Shown here piece after piece: positions 25,999 through 36,775 of a stretch of DNA of 64,000 nucleotides; position 1 is the first letter of the stretch; each line of letters begins with the position of its first letter. The translations under genes and the position numbers were made by a program. Source of the stretch: Oscillospiraceae bacterium (GTDB taxonomy: Bacteria; Bacillota; Clostridia; Oscillospirales; Ruminococcaceae); the NCBI GenBank assembly GCA_900768995.1, contig CAAGEZ010000029.1, positions 1-64,000 of the forward strand, read 5' to 3'. The notes beneath the pieces were generated by a model that saw nothing but the letters and a program-made list of their open reading frames with translations, was not told where the DNA came from and did not search any database.

Positions 25999-27156
25999 AT
26001 GTACAATTTCACACTTCACATTCCAACCACTATCCATTTTGGAAAAGGGGCAATCTCGCACCTTGATGAGCTGAAAAATTACGGCAATAAGCTTCTGCTT
26101 GTCTACGGCGGCGGTTCTATCAAGAAAAACGGCATTTATGATACTGCAGTGTCTATTCTTAAAAATGCAGGCATCAGCATATCTGAACTGAGCGGAGTTG
26201 AGCCTAATCCAAGGATACAGACCGTCCGTAAGGGTGTGGACATCTGTAAATCCGATGGAATAGATATGGTTCTCGCTATCGGCGGCGGAAGTGCCATTGA
26301 CTGCGCAAAGGTAATTGCAGCAGGCGCAAAGTATGACGGAGATGCTTGGGAGCTTGTCCTTGATTCATCCAAGATCAAAGCTGCACTGCCTGTATTTGAT
26401 GTTCTCACTCTTTCGGCTACGGGCACGGAAATGGACCCCTTTGCTGTTATCTCCGACCTTACCAAGAACGAAAAATGGGGAACAGGTTCTCCTTTTATGG
26501 TTCCCACAATGTCTGTGCTTGACCCCGAGTACACCTACTCCGTATCAAAAAAGCAGACTGCTGCCGGCACTGCCGATATGATGAGCCATACTATGGAAAA
26601 CTACTTTACCAAGGAGAATGCCGACTGTCAGAAGTTTATGGCTGAGGGACTTCTCCGCACAATGATAAAGAATGGCCCCATTGCTCTCAATGACCCTACA
26701 AATTATGACGCACGTGCAAATCTTATGTGGGCCGGAACTCACGCTATCAACGGAAATGTTGGTGCAGGAAGTCAGCCTGCCTGGTGCGTTCACCCTATGG
26801 AGCACGAGCTGAGTGCTTTCTATGACATAACTCACGGCGAGGGTCTTGCTATCCTTACTCCTGCTTGGATGGAGCATATTCTTAGTGAAGATACTCTCAC
26901 TAATTTCGTTGATTTTGCCAAAAATGTATGGGGGCTTACAGGCGATGATGACTGGACTCTTGCTCACGCAGGAATAGATGCCCTTAAAAAGTTTTTCTTT
27001 GAAACTATGGGACTGCCCGCAAATCTCAGAGCTGTGGGAATCACAGATGACAAGAACTTTGAAACTATGGCTCAGAAAGCCTGCGACGGCTGCAATGGTT
27101 CGTTTGTTCCCCTTTCAAAGGAAGATATCATAGAAATATTTAAAGCTGCTTTCTGA
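25999..27156 (+). CDS. bdh: Iron-containing alcohol dehydrogenase, butanol dehydrogenase type
   Basis: 385-residue NAD(P)H-dependent group III alcohol dehydrogenase, most like clostridial butanol dehydrogenases (BdhA/B, YqhD). Nucleotide-binding YGGGSIKKNGIYD and GGGSAIDCAKVIA; metal ligands D193, H197, H265 and H279 with the family spacing; the TGTEMDPFAVIS motif replaces the TGSE of other subgroups and is typical of BdhA. In a fermenter it would reduce aldehydes to alcohols and recycle NAD(P)+. AAGGAGG lies eight bases before the ATG. Own promoter and terminator. Confidence 0.94.
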   Translation: MYNFTLHIPTTIHFGKGAISHLDELKNYGNKLLLVYGGGSIKKNGIYDTAVSILKNAGISISELSGVEPNPRIQTVRKGVDICKSDGIDMVLAIGGGSAIDCAKVIAAGAKYDGDAWELVLDSSKIKAALPVFDVLTLSATGTEMDPFAVISDLTKNEKWGTGSPFMVPTMSVLDPEYTYSVSKKQTAAGTADMMSHTMENYFTKENADCQKFMAEGLLRTMIKNGPIALNDPTNYDARANLMWAGTHAINGNVGAGSQPAWCVHPMEHELSAFYDITHGEGLAILTPAWMEHILSEDTLTNFVDFAKNVWGLTGDDDWTLAHAGIDALKKFFFETMGLPANLRAVGITDDKNFETMAQKACDGCNGSFVPLSKEDIIEIFKAAF

Positions 27157-27168
27157 TAAGCTGAAAAG

Positions 27169-27207
27169 TCCGCATATCATTGTGCTTATTTGATATGCGG
27201 ATTTTAT
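27169..27207 (+). terminator. Terminator of alcohol dehydrogenase gene
   Basis: Stem TCCGCATATCA / TGATATGCGGA, 11-nt loop, TTTTATTAT. Confidence 0.85.
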
Positions 27208-27304
27208 TATACATTATAATAGGTTACAACACCTCTCCTAAAATCGCCAATAAATCTACACTTCAACATAAATTTGCAGAAAATGTAAATTTTTGTTTTA
27301 TATC

Positions 27305-27333
27305 TTGCTTTATTTATATAACTGTGTTATTAT
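27305..27333 (+). promoter_or_regulatory. Promoter of 27396 gene
   Basis: TTGCTT (27305-27310), 17-bp spacer, TATTAT (27328-27333). Confidence 0.65.
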
Positions 27334-27395
27334 GATTTTATAGTAAATTTTTTAAGCAGCTTGCTCTGCAAGTCTCAAAAAGGTTGGTTAAAAAA

Positions 27396-28664
27396 ATGAA
27401 GCCGTTATTTTCTGCTCTCCTTGAAACGATAGTGCTTGTCGTTTCGATATTTCTCGTTATGCTTTGCGCAAAACTTCTGAAATTTGAAAGCAATTTTGAC
27501 AATTACAGCGAGCTTTATCCCGACAGAGCTATCACAGTCGGAAATGCAATGGGATATTTTCCCGAAGGCACAGCGCCCACACCCGATGAAGCCTCCGAGA
27601 TACTTGGACAGCGTTTTTTCGGAGAGGAAAGCGGCAAAAAATTCCCTGCACCAATAGCAAAATTTTTCTGCACCGAGGTAAGCGAAAATACTGCAAAGGT
27701 GCTTGAGCTTTATTATTTCATTGTTTTTATTGAGAGCATTCTGTGCCTTATTTTCGGCATAACGCTCCCCTGTTCGCTATACAGACACATTGACCCCGCA
27801 AAATCAATAAATAATTTCTTCATAAATGAAAATCTTGTTTATGAGGATGAGTACGGTACGACCTACGGACACGTTGGCGAAACACGTGCAGGCATTGTAA
27901 AGGTGCTTTTACTTTTGCTGATGATGTTTGTCGCAAATATATGGTGCAGCTTTATGCCGCTGTTTATCATAGTAAACTTCATTGTGGGCATAGTTATGCT
28001 CATATGCAGGATCGCAGGAGTCAAGGCATCGAACAGCGTATCAAAAGCAAAAATAAAGCAGGCAGCGGGAACATCAGGCTCGGACACCTACCGCATAATC
28101 GTTGACAGCGGACTTTTTACAGTCACGGGAGACAAGCACCCTAACCGCAGGCTTTATTTCAGAGAATACTGGAATGCTGTGGTTGCAAGGCGCATTATGG
28201 AGCTTGATGAGCAGGCAATGGCTTTCAGTTCCGATGACGTTGAGGACACTATAAAATACGGCGATGAAAATCTGAGAAAAAGCTATAATATGAACCGTGT
28301 GCTGAATAACATAATGCTTTTGTTCAGGCCCTCCGAAAACCAAAAGGCTTCTCAGATCAAAAAGGAGGTCAGGACAAAGGATTATGACTGTGCCCGTGTG
28401 CTCCGTGGTTCAAGGCTGTATGAATATATAATAATGTCGAAATGCTGCGACAAATATATGCTCATACGTGTGCCCTCAAACTGCTCCCTTATGCACGCCG
28501 TTATCAACTGTGACGCTAAAAATGAAACATTTGAGATGCTTGCCTGGAACAGGTGGAATCGTCTCAGCGACAATGACAAGCTGAGATTGATAAGCTGTCA
28601 TAATGAAGCTGTTGACCCTCCTGAAGCCGAGGTAAGTCGGGCAGCAGTCACTCAGACAACTTAA
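27396..28664 (+). CDS. Uncharacterised membrane protein
   Basis: About 422 residues. Hydrophobic segments lie near the N-terminus (about 5-27), at about 105-125 and as a pair at about 168-210. A region of about 110 residues between the first two is probably extracytoplasmic, and the C-terminal half (about 210-422) is soluble and probably cytosolic, with many charged residues. I do not recognise a domain. Start ATG 27396; the in-frame TTG at 27384 touches the AAAAAGG ribosome binding site and is unlikely. Single gene with its own promoter and terminator. Confidence 0.65.
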   Translation: MKPLFSALLETIVLVVSIFLVMLCAKLLKFESNFDNYSELYPDRAITVGNAMGYFPEGTAPTPDEASEILGQRFFGEESGKKFPAPIAKFFCTEVSENTAKVLELYYFIVFIESILCLIFGITLPCSLYRHIDPAKSINNFFINENLVYEDEYGTTYGHVGETRAGIVKVLLLLLMMFVANIWCSFMPLFIIVNFIVGIVMLICRIAGVKASNSVSKAKIKQAAGTSGSDTYRIIVDSGLFTVTGDKHPNRRLYFREYWNAVVARRIMELDEQAMAFSSDDVEDTIKYGDENLRKSYNMNRVLNNIMLLFRPSENQKASQIKKEVRTKDYDCARVLRGSRLYEYIIMSKCCDKYMLIRVPSNCSLMHAVINCDAKNETFEMLAWNRWNRLSDNDKLRLISCHNEAVDPPEAEVSRAAVTQTT

Positions 28665-28683
28665 AATGACATATCATCATAAC

Positions 28684-28718
28684 GGCTCGGCTCGATAATT
28701 TATCTGCCGAGCCTTTTT
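28684..28718 (+). terminator. Terminator before lepA
   Basis: GGCTCGGC / GCCGAGCC, 14-nt loop, five Ts. Confidence 0.85.
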
Positions 28719-28745
28719 CATTATGAATTGTACATTTTTCACCAC

Positions 28746-28774
28746 TTTACAAATCTGCTGAACTATGTTATAAT
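28746..28774 (+). promoter_or_regulatory. Promoter of lepA-hemW operon
   Basis: TTTACA (28746-28751), 17-bp spacer, TATAAT (28769-28774). Confidence 0.75.
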
Positions 28775-28808
28775 AAAGAGTAAAAATTTCTAATGAGGAA
28801 GTGTTATT

Positions 28809-30617
28809 TTGGATCATAATCAGGAAAATATCAGAAATTTCTGCATAATCGCTCATATAGACCACGGAAAATCCACCCTTGCCGACAGAATACTGGAGCT
28901 TACCTCCACCGTTGCTCTCCGTGATATGGAAGATCAGCTCCTTGACAATATGGACATTGAGAGAGAGCGTGGAATAACCATAAAGGCCCGTGCCGTAAGG
29001 CTTCTTTACAATGCTGATGACGGAAAGCAGTATGTTTTCAACCTTATCGACACTCCGGGTCACGTTGACTTCAACTACGAAGTATCACGTTCACTTGCTG
29101 CCTGCGAGGGCGCTGTGCTTGTAGTTGACGCTTCCCAGGGAATCGAAGCTCAGACCCTTGCAAACACATACCTTGCAATCGAGCACGACCTTGAAGTCGT
29201 TCCGGTTGTTAACAAGATAGACCTTCCCTCTGCCGAGCCTGAGAGAGTATGCGCAGAGGTCGAGAGCGTTATCGGCATTCCCGCTATGGACGCTCCGAGA
29301 ATTTCCGCAAAGCTTGGTACTAATGTCAAGGAAGTCCTCGAAAGAGTTGTAAAGGATATCCCCTGCCCCAAGGGCGACCCCAATGCTCCCCTTGAAGCGC
29401 TTATTTTCGACAGCTACTATGACTCATACAAGGGCGTTATCATTTACGTGAGAGTTGTAAACGGCAGTGTGAAAATTGGTCAGACTATAAGACTTATGGC
29501 GACAGGTGCTGAATTTACCGTTGTTGAGGCGGGATATATGGGTGCTGTTGATCTTGTTAATGCGGGATTTCTTTCCGCAGGCGAGGTAGGCTACATCTCC
29601 GCTTCTATCAAGAGCATAGGCGAGACAAAGGTGGGCGATACGGTCACTGATGCTGAAAATCCCTGTGCAGAGCCGCTTCCCGGATACCGTGAGGTCAATC
29701 CTATGGTGTTCTCCGGTATTTATCCCGCTGACGGCGCAAAATATGGCGACCTGAGAGACGCTCTTGAAAAGCTCCAGCTCAATGATGCAGCCCTTTCATT
29801 TGAGCCTGAAACATCTGCCGCTTTGGGCTTCGGCTTCCGCTGCGGCTTCCTCGGTCTGCTCCATATGGAAATTATTCAGGAGCGCCTTGAAAGAGAATAC
29901 AATCTTGACCTTGTGACCACAGCTCCCTCGGTTATCTACAGAGTCACCCTCACAAGCGGCGAGACAGTATTTATCGATAACCCCTCAAATTATCCCGACC
30001 CCGCTTCAATTTCTGTAGCAGAGGAGCCTATGGTAAAGGCTTCTATCCTCTCCCCCTCTGATTATGTGGGCAGCATTATGGACCTTTGTCAGGAAAGACG
30101 TGGAATTTTTAAGGATATGAAGTATCTCGATGAAACAAGAGTTGAGCTTCATTATGAGCTGCCTCTCAACGAGATAGTTTACGATTTCTTTGATGCTCTC
30201 AAGTCCCGAACAAGAGGATATGCTTCGTTTGACTATGAATTTATGGGCTATGCACCCTCTAAGCTCGTTAAGCTCGATGTGCTCTTAAACGGTGATGTTG
30301 TGGACGCTCTGAGCTTTATTATCCACGCTGACAAGGCATATGCAAGAGCGAGAAAAATCGCCGAAAAGCTTAAGGACAACATTCCCCGTCAGCTCTTTGA
30401 AGTTCCCATTCAGGCGGCTATCGGCGGCAAGGTAATTGCCCGTGAGACTGTTAAGGCAATGCGCAAGGACGTGCTTGCAAAGTGCTACGGCGGCGATATC
30501 ACACGAAAGAAAAAGCTGCTTGAAAAGCAGAAGGAGGGCAAGAAGCGTATGCGCCAGCTGGGAAGTGTTGAGGTTCCTCAGGAGGCGTTTATGGCTGTGC
30601 TCAAGCTTGATGAATAA
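28809..30617 (+). CDS. lepA: Elongation factor 4 (LepA)
   Basis: 602-residue translational GTPase that acts on stalled or mis-set ribosomes. G1 [14 protein letters not shown]2/RGIT in [15 protein letters not shown]3 DTPGHVDF, G4 NKIDLP, followed by domains II and V and the LepA-specific C-terminal tail ([34 protein letters not shown]). The start is TTG 28809 with GAGGAAG seven bases upstream. Its last codons overlap the ATG of hemW by eight bases, the common lepA-hemW arrangement. Confidence 0.97.
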   Translation: MDHNQENIRNFCIIAHIDHGKSTLADRILELTSTVALRDMEDQLLDNMDIERERGITIKARAVRLLYNADDGKQYVFNLIDTPGHVDFNYEVSRSLAACEGAVLVVDASQGIEAQTLANTYLAIEHDLEVVPVVNKIDLPSAEPERVCAEVESVIGIPAMDAPRISAKLGTNVKEVLERVVKDIPCPKGDPNAPLEALIFDSYYDSYKGVIIYVRVVNGSVKIGQTIRLMATGAEFTVVEAGYMGAVDLVNAGFLSAGEVGYISASIKSIGETKVGDTVTDAENPCAEPLPGYREVNPMVFSGIYPADGAKYGDLRDALEKLQLNDAALSFEPETSAALGFGFRCGFLGLLHMEIIQERLEREYNLDLVTTAPSVIYRVTLTSGETVFIDNPSNYPDPASISVAEEPMVKASILSPSDYVGSIMDLCQERRGIFKDMKYLDETRVELHYELPLNEIVYDFFDALKSRTRGYASFDYEFMGYAPSKLVKLDVLLNGDVVDALSFIIHADKAYARARKIAEKLKDNIPRQLFEVPIQAAIGGKVIARETVKAMRKDVLAKCYGGDITRKKKLLEKQKEGKKRMRQLGSVEVPQEAFMAVLKLDE

Positions 30618-31698
30618 AGGGCTTTACATTCACATTCCCTTTTGCAGACGGAAATGCGCTTACTGCGACTTTTACTCTCTTGCAGGGAATGAGGAGCTGA
30701 CCGAGGAATACACTCAGGCGGTAATCAGAAATATCCGTAATTACAATGACACGTTTGATACGGTCTATTTCGGCGGCGGCACTCCCTCCCTTATGAGCGG
30801 CAGACAGGTATATGACATTCTCTCTGCCGCTGATATTGCTGATGATGCGGAGATATCATCGGAAGTAAATCCCGATTCAGCCACCCCCGAAAAGCTGAAA
30901 GATTTTATGTCAGCAGGCATAAACCGCATATCAATAGGCATTCAGACCTTTGATGACAATGAGCTTAAAATGCTTGGCAGGCTTCATAATTCAAGTCAGG
31001 CTGTAGATGCAGTAAAAAATGCACAAAGAGCGGGATTCGAAAACATTTCCGCCGACCTTATGCTCGGACTTCCCTATCAGAAAGCGGAAACCGTCACGGA
31101 AAATATCCGCAGACTTGCTGAGCTTGATGTACGTCACATTTCCGCATATATGCTGAAAGTCGAAGATGGCACTCCCCTTGCATCAGATGAACTGCTTCTT
31201 AAAAATATAGCAGACGATGAGCTTTCGGCGGATATTTATCTTGAAGCTGTGAGCTGTCTTGATAAATATGGCTTTCATCAATATGAGATATCAAATTTTG
31301 CAAAATCGGGATATGAGTGCAGGCACAATTTAAAATACTGGCGCTGTGAGGATTACATCGGCATTGGTCCTTCGGCACATTCCTGCAATGACGGAAGGCG
31401 TTTTGCTGTTCCGAGAGATATCGACGGTTTTATTCACAGTGATGTGCAGAAGGTCGTTGTTACCGATAACGCCCCCTGCGGTCTTTCCGAGCGGCTTATG
31501 CTGGCACTGAGACTTTCGGAAGGCTTTGAGATATCACAGGCTGAAAAATTTTCCAAAAAACTGAAAGCGGCGGCTGTTCCTATGGAAAAGCACGGACTTC
31601 TTAAAATAAATAATGGCAGGATATGCCTTACTGCTGAGGGCTTTCTTGTATCAAACGAGATAATATGCAGACTTTCGGAGGCTGTTGAAGAAGGGTGA
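30610..31698 (+). CDS. hemW: Radical SAM heme chaperone HemW
   Basis: About 362 residues. The N-terminal [20 protein letters not shown] has the CxxxCxYC cluster motif followed by Phe as in HemW rather than the coproporphyrinogen dehydrogenase Hem[27 protein letters not shown] and the late [20 protein letters not shown] match the family. A heme-trafficking role is established for HemW; in an anaerobe without obvious heme synthesis here its client is uncertain. Start ATG 30610 overlaps the lepA stop. Confidence 0.93.
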   Translation: MNKGLYIHIPFCRRKCAYCDFYSLAGNEELTEEYTQAVIRNIRNYNDTFDTVYFGGGTPSLMSGRQVYDILSAADIADDAEISSEVNPDSATPEKLKDFMSAGINRISIGIQTFDDNELKMLGRLHNSSQAVDAVKNAQRAGFENISADLMLGLPYQKAETVTENIRRLAELDVRHISAYMLKVEDGTPLASDELLLKNIADDELSADIYLEAVSCLDKYGFHQYEISNFAKSGYECRHNLKYWRCEDYIGIGPSAHSCNDGRRFAVPRDIDGFIHSDVQKVVVTDNAPCGLSERLMLALRLSEGFEISQAEKFSKKLKAAAVPMEKHGLLKINNGRICLTAEGFLVSNEIICRLSEAVEEG

Positions 31699-31702
31699 GC
31701 AA

Positions 31703-31882
31703 ATGGACAGGGATATTGAGGAAGAGATCATAATTCGCCGTGAAAAGCATTACCGTGAAAAATACGGTATGAGCTATGAGGAATTTCAGAAAAAATATCC
31801 TCCCCTTGATGATATGGAATTTTTGCAGCTTTATATCGGCTCAAAAAAATATGTAGATAATTCTTTCAGAGACAAGGAATGA
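31703..31882 (+). CDS. Small charged protein, unknown
   Basis: 59 residues, rich in Glu, Lys and Tyr, predicted helical, no membrane segment. The start is ATG 31703, preceded by AAGGGTGAG; an in-frame TTG 18 bases upstream inside hemW is less likely. Ends five bases before the SGNH hydrolase gene, so it is probably the third gene of lepA-hemW. Family not recognised. Confidence 0.6.
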   Translation: MDRDIEEEIIIRREKHYREKYGMSYEEFQKKYPPLDDMEFLQLYIGSKKYVDNSFRDKE

Positions 31883-31886
31883 TAAT

Positions 31887-33146
31887 ATGAATAAAATAAC
31901 CGCAGTCACAGCCGCATTTCTTTCGGCAGCACTCCTCGCCTCCTGTGGCAATACAGCAGCTCCCGCCGCCGATACCGCAGCGGAAAGCGTTCAGGTATCG
32001 GAGACCTCGGAGACAACCAAAGCTCCCGAGACCGAAGAGGAATTTAATCAGGCAATGGTAGACCGTTCGCTGTACAGTCTCGGAAACACTTCAAGACTGA
32101 AAGCAAAAATGGCTCAGGCAAGAGCGGGAGAGAAAACCACTGTTGCATATATCGGCGGTTCTATAACTGAGGGTGTGGGTACAAACGCTGCGACCTGCTA
32201 TGCAAGGCTTTCCTATGAATTTTTCCGTGACACCTACGGAACGGGCGATAATGTCGAATATGTCAATGCGGGGCTGAGCGGAACGCCCTCAAATCTCGGC
32301 GTTCTCCGCTTGCAGAGAGATGTTCTCGACTACACCCCCGACATTGTTTTTGTGGAGTTTGCGGTAAACGACAGTCAGGACGATATCGCAAAGGAATCCT
32401 ATGAATCACTTGTGAGAACTGTTCTTGAACAGGACAATGCTCCTGCGGTGGTACTGCTTTTCAACACCACCGCAACAGGCTATACGGCTCAGAAGCATAT
32501 GAAGGAGATCGGCGAATATTACGACCTGCCGATGATCTCAGCGGCTGATGCGCTTACGGTAGAATTTGACGAGGGACGAATGACCTGGAAGGACTATTCC
32601 AATGACCAGTCCCACCCCAATACAGTAGGTCACGAGCTTTTGTGCGAATTTATCGCAAATATGTACACATCGGCTGAAAGCTCCGAGGATACGGGTGAGT
32701 ACACTATCCCCGCTGTACCGAAATTCGGTGCGTCATATGTAAACGCCGCAATGCTCACTCCCGAAACGGAAAGCGACAGGATAACCGTCACGGAAACAGG
32801 CTCATTTGAACCCGTTCAGTCGGGACCTGCAGGGTTCCCCTGCTCTTGGAAGTATAACGGCGGAAATGAACCGCTGAAGCTTAAAACTACCGCCAACTCC
32901 TTCTTTGTAATTTTCAGAAGAGACAACAAGGACACAATGGGCAGCTTTGATGTTTATATGAACGGGGCAAAGCTCAAAACCATAAACACCAATCAGACTG
33001 ACGGCTGGGGCGAGGCTTTTTCCGAACAGGTCATAAAGTTTCACAGCGTAAAGGATATGGATATCGAGATCGTTCCCTCAGAAAATAACGGCGACAAAAC
33101 TATTGAAATTGTCGGGTTTGCAAGCGCATCAAACTCTACTGAATAA
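31887..33146 (+). CDS. SGNH/GDSL-type hydrolase lipoprotein
   Basis: 419-residue surface lipoprotein (lipobox LLASC, Cys 20) with a Thr/Glu/Ala-rich linker up to about residue 50. The SGNH hydrolase core follows: block I IGGSITEG with the nucleophilic Ser, block II Gly in NAGLSGTPS, block III FAVNDSQ with Asn, and block V DQSHPN with the catalytic Asp and His. Residues 275-415 form a second, beta-rich domain (LKLKTTANSFFVIFRR and later) similar in layout to the jelly-roll of CE2-like esterases. I infer a polysaccharide deacetylase/esterase acting on plant cell wall. Ends at a strong terminator. Confidence 0.88.
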   Translation: MNKITAVTAAFLSAALLASCGNTAAPAADTAAESVQVSETSETTKAPETEEEFNQAMVDRSLYSLGNTSRLKAKMAQARAGEKTTVAYIGGSITEGVGTNAATCYARLSYEFFRDTYGTGDNVEYVNAGLSGTPSNLGVLRLQRDVLDYTPDIVFVEFAVNDSQDDIAKESYESLVRTVLEQDNAPAVVLLFNTTATGYTAQKHMKEIGEYYDLPMISAADALTVEFDEGRMTWKDYSNDQSHPNTVGHELLCEFIANMYTSAESSEDTGEYTIPAVPKFGASYVNAAMLTPETESDRITVTETGSFEPVQSGPAGFPCSWKYNGGNEPLKLKTTANSFFVIFRRDNKDTMGSFDVYMNGAKLKTINTNQTDGWGEAFSEQVIKFHSVKDMDIEIVPSENNGDKTIEIVGFASASNSTE

Positions 33147-33190
33147 AAAATCCGCACAGCTTTTTGAAATTGCTGTGCGGATTTTTTATG
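33147..33190. terminator. Bidirectional terminator
   Basis: AAAAAATCCGCACAGC / GCTGTGCGGATTTTTT, 11-nt loop: perfect and T-tracted on both strands. It serves the SGNH gene and the convergent ABC exporter operon. Confidence 0.95.
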
Positions 33191-33195
33191 CCGAT

Positions 33196-34941
33196 TTACT
33201 GATATTTCCAGTTATCCGACCGGAGCTGCATATCTGCCATATGCTTATAAATTCCGTTTGCCTTTTTCAGCTCATCGGGTGTGCCGGTTTCGGCAACCTT
33301 GCCATCTTTGAGGACAACTATCTTGTCAACGCCGTCAACTGTTCTCATTCTGTGAGCGATTATAAGCACGGTCTTGTTTCTGATAAGCTTGGATATGGAC
33401 TCCTGAATGAGCGATTCGTTATCAACATCAAGAGATGCCGTTGCTTCATCCATAAGGATAATGGGGGCATCTTTCAGAAAGGCTCTGGCAATGGAAATCC
33501 TCTGTCTTTCACCGCCTGAAAGCTCTGAACCGTTCTCGCCTATCATACTGTTCCACTTATCGGGCATCTTTTCGACAAATTCCTCGCAGTGGGCAAGTCT
33601 TGCCGCCGCCATTACCTCTTCATCGGTGGCGTCCTTTTTGCCTATTCGGATATTTTCCATAACCGTATTATTAAAAAGTGTAACGTCCTGGAAAACTATG
33701 GAATAAAGGGAGAGAAGCTTTTCGGGGTCAATTTTTAAAACGTTCATACCGCCGACTGTGATAGTGCCCTTGTCATTGTCCCAGAATCTTGCGGCAAGTC
33801 TTGAAACTGTGGTTTTTCCTCCGCCTGAGGGGCCAATGAGAGCTGTAACCTCGCCCTGCTTTGCGGTAAAGCTTACATCTGAAAGCACCTGTTCACCGTC
33901 CTTGTAGGAAAATGCAACGTGATCGAACACAATGTCATAGCCCTTATTGTCAAGAACAGTGCTGCCTGTCTGCTCTTCGTGGGAAAGTATCTCGTCCATA
34001 CGCTTGCAGTTAACATCGGCGCTTATCATTGCCGAAAGGTTCTGGAGTGCTATCTGAAGGGGTTCGTACATTCTTGTTACAACAAGGAGGAACATAAAGA
34101 ATGTAAGCACATTTATCTCGCCCTTGACAAGAAGTGAGCTTCCCACTACTGCGACCGTTCCGATACCAAGCTTCAGTATCATTTGAGCTGTGCATACAAA
34201 TGCTGCATTTGAAAACTCAGCAACAATTGCGTGCTTTTCAACGGCTCTTATCTTCTTGTTGAGATCCTCCTGATATGTCTCTGTCATATTGTAGGAACGG
34301 AGGTCTCTCAGAGTTTCAAGTCCTTCCTGAATGCCGTCAAGGCAGGCAATGCGGTATTTTACTGTTTTTTCATATACGCCTGTCATTACCTTTCTCGAAC
34401 AAAGAACAATGATAAACGCAACGGGCATTACCCACACTGCCGCAAGAGCCATTCTCCAGTCAAAGAAGAAAAGGCTGATGACAATAAGTGTGCTTGAGAT
34501 CAATGCACCCACAAGCTCAGGTATCCAGTGAGAGGAAGCCGTCTCAATAGTTGCGCAGTCGCTCATTATGGTGTTTGTAAGGTCTGCAAGGTCTTTTTTG
34601 CCGAAGAATGAAAGGGGTATCTTTCTAAGCTTTTCCGCAAGAGTTCTGCGGCGGACACCGCTTTCAATGTATGTCGAAAGGAAAGTTGCCCTGTACTGGA
34701 ATACCGCTGAGACAGCAATAAACAGGAGCACGACGATTATTGCCGCCATAAATATGCCGAATTTTTCTCTCGGAAGATCACCGTCAAGAAGATATTCGGA
34801 AAGCTTGTAAAGCAGTCCCACAGGGAGCATAAGCACGAGATTTGCAACGGTAACAGCGGCAAATGCACGGAGCATCGCCTTTGCGCCTGTGTCGGAAAGC
34901 GCATATTTGTGCTTTAATTTTTCTGTAAGAGTCATCGTCAT
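33196..34941 (-). CDS. ABC exporter half-transporter, subunit B
   Basis: 581 residues: six-helix exporter membrane domain (1-310) then a nucleotide-binding domain. Walker A LIGPSGGGKTTVSRL, Q-loop VFQDVTLFN, signature LSGGERQRISIARAFLKDAPIILMDEATASLD. The ATG overlaps the upstream partner gene by four bases, so the two form a heterodimer (MdlAB/TM287-288 type). The pair lies beside a TetR regulator, suggesting drug or metabolite efflux. Confidence 0.93.
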   Translation of the reverse strand: MTMTLTEKLKHKYALSDTGAKAMLRAFAAVTVANLVLMLPVGLLYKLSEYLLDGDLPREKFGIFMAAIIVVLLFIAVSAVFQYRATFLSTYIESGVRRRTLAEKLRKIPLSFFGKKDLADLTNTIMSDCATIETASSHWIPELVGALISSTLIVISLFFFDWRMALAAVWVMPVAFIIVLCSRKVMTGVYEKTVKYRIACLDGIQEGLETLRDLRSYNMTETYQEDLNKKIRAVEKHAIVAEFSNAAFVCTAQMILKLGIGTVAVVGSSLLVKGEINVLTFFMFLLVVTRMYEPLQIALQNLSAMISADVNCKRMDEILSHEEQTGSTVLDNKGYDIVFDHVAFSYKDGEQVLSDVSFTAKQGEVTALIGPSGGGKTTVSRLAARFWDNDKGTITVGGMNVLKIDPEKLLSLYSIVFQDVTLFNNTVMENIRIGKKDATDEEVMAAARLAHCEEFVEKMPDKWNSMIGENGSELSGGERQRISIARAFLKDAPIILMDEATASLDVDNESLIQESISKLIRNKTVLIIAHRMRTVDGVDKIVVLKDGKVAETGTPDELKKANGIYKHMADMQLRSDNWKYQ

Positions 34942-36722
34942 ACGCCTGCCTTTCCAACCTGCCAGCTGACAGATTTGTTGTATTCATTCCACATATGGCT
35001 GTAAATGCCGTTCTTTGCAACAAGCTCGCTGTGCTTTCCGCTCTCGGCAATTTTTCCGTCTGACAGTACATAAATGCAGTCTGCATTGGTAACGGTTGAT
35101 AATCTGTGAGCTATCATTATAACGGTCTTGTCCTTTGAAAGTTTTTCAAAAGCCTGCTGGACAAGTCTTTCGTTGTCGGGATCAGCAAAGGCTGTGGCTT
35201 CATCAAGGATAAGAACGGGTGCATTTTTTAGGAATGCCCTTGCAATTGAAAGACGCTGGCACTCACCGCCGGAAACATAAATGCCCTTTGAACCTATCAT
35301 CGTGTTAACGCCGTCGGGGAATTTTTCGATAATATCCATACACCGGGCGTCACGGAGCGCCTGCATTACTTCTTCATCGGAGGCATCTGGTCTGCCCATT
35401 CTGATGTTGTCCATAATGCTCATTTTAAGAAGCTTGCTGTCCTGGAAAACGTAGGAAACATACTGCATAAGCTTATACGACGGGATATCCTTGACATCTG
35501 CTCCGCCGATCTTCACAGAACCGCTCTTTACGTCCCAGAAACGTGCAATAAGCGATGCAAGAGTGGTTTTTCCTCCGCCTGAGGGTCCGACGAGAGCGAT
35601 ATGCTCCCCTGCCTTTACGGAAAGGCTTATGCCGTCAATTGCGTTGCGCTCGGAATTTCCATAGGCAAATGTTATGTTGTCAAGCTTTATGGAAGAATCC
35701 TTGAGAGCTTCATTCTTTGTTGCTTCGGGAAGAGGCTCGGTCTCAAGTATCTCATACATTCTGTTCAGTGCATCATTCACAATCATCTGCGACTCACCTG
35801 CATACGCCACCTTCATAAGTGTAACGGTCAGGACAGATGTGATTATGATATAAAAGAAAATGTTAAGTATAAATTCGTCCGTAACGCCCTGCTTTGTGAA
35901 ACCAAATGCCGCAATGATAAGAGCCGCAAAAATGCCGTTTGCCGCTGTGGTGAACGCCACCATAGGCATAAGCATATTTTTTGTGTAGCCAAGAGTCCAT
36001 TTTTCGTATTCGTCAATGGCTGCCTTAAAGCGCTTGAATGAAAATACAGTCTGTCCGAAGGTTTTTACAACCGGCACGCCTCTGACATATTCCACAGCCT
36101 CGGCGGACATTGTTTCAAGCGCATTCTGATACTGCTTCATATCCTCTGCCATTTTGGGACCCATCATAAGAGTTCCCATAAGAACAAATGCAATGGCTGC
36201 GGGGATAAGGCTTATAAGCCCCAGTCTCCAGTCAAACACCATCATCATTATCAGAAGTCCCACAGGTGTTGCATAGGACACCGCCTTATCGGGGGTATTA
36301 TGTGCAAGAAAGGTCTCTGTTGCTGAGCTTGAATCGGTAACTATCTTTCTTATCTTTCCCGTTCCCTCAGCTTCAACATAGCCGAGAGGTAGCCTCATAA
36401 TATGCTTCATCATACTGATGCGCATATTTGCCTGAACTCTGAACGCTGCCTTGTGGGAACACATAAGTGCGGCGATGTAGAGCACCATTCCGAGAAGTGC
36501 AAATCCAACTGCCTGCCAGCCGTATCTTCCGATGTTGACTGCTTCTTCAAAGTTAGGTCTGACCGTAAGAATCTCCCTGATAATGCACCAGATATCGTAA
36601 AAAGGTATCAGGGCTATCCAGGCACTGATCGCCGCCAGGGTGATCGATGCATATGTAAAGAATTTGTGATTTCCCGCATAATGCATCAGTACCGAAAATG
36701 AATTCTGCTTTTTTTGTTTCAC
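34938..36722 (-). CDS. ABC exporter half-transporter, subunit A
   Basis: 594 residues, same architecture as its partner. Walker A LVGPSGGGKTTLASLIAR, VFQDSKLLK, signature VSGGECQRLSIARAFLKNAPVLILDEATAFADPDNE. After Walker B the partner has the usual SLD triad while this one reads AFADPDN, and its signature has VSGGECQ instead of LSGGERQ, so the ATP sites may be unequal, as in other heterodimeric exporters. The start codon is GTG 36722, seven bases after GGAGG. First gene of the two-gene operon. Confidence 0.92.
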   Translation of the reverse strand: MKQKKQNSFSVLMHYAGNHKFFTYASITLAAISAWIALIPFYDIWCIIREILTVRPNFEEAVNIGRYGWQAVGFALLGMVLYIAALMCSHKAAFRVQANMRISMMKHIMRLPLGYVEAEGTGKIRKIVTDSSSATETFLAHNTPDKAVSYATPVGLLIMMMVFDWRLGLISLIPAAIAFVLMGTLMMGPKMAEDMKQYQNALETMSAEAVEYVRGVPVVKTFGQTVFSFKRFKAAIDEYEKWTLGYTKNMLMPMVAFTTAANGIFAALIIAAFGFTKQGVTDEFILNIFFYIIITSVLTVTLMKVAYAGESQMIVNDALNRMYEILETEPLPEATKNEALKDSSIKLDNITFAYGNSERNAIDGISLSVKAGEHIALVGPSGGGKTTLASLIARFWDVKSGSVKIGGADVKDIPSYKLMQYVSYVFQDSKLLKMSIMDNIRMGRPDASDEEVMQALRDARCMDIIEKFPDGVNTMIGSKGIYVSGGECQRLSIARAFLKNAPVLILDEATAFADPDNERLVQQAFEKLSKDKTVIMIAHRLSTVTNADCIYVLSDGKIAESGKHSELVAKNGIYSHMWNEYNKSVSWQVGKAGV

Positions 36723-36775
36723 AACAAAACCTCCTTTTATATCTATACGAGTTATCCCAAACTAACCCATACTCA

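Noticed and set aside
30436..30609. N-terminal extension of hemW
   Set aside because: The upstream part is only the shifted frame of lepA; the HemW family starts with the residues encoded from ATG 30610.
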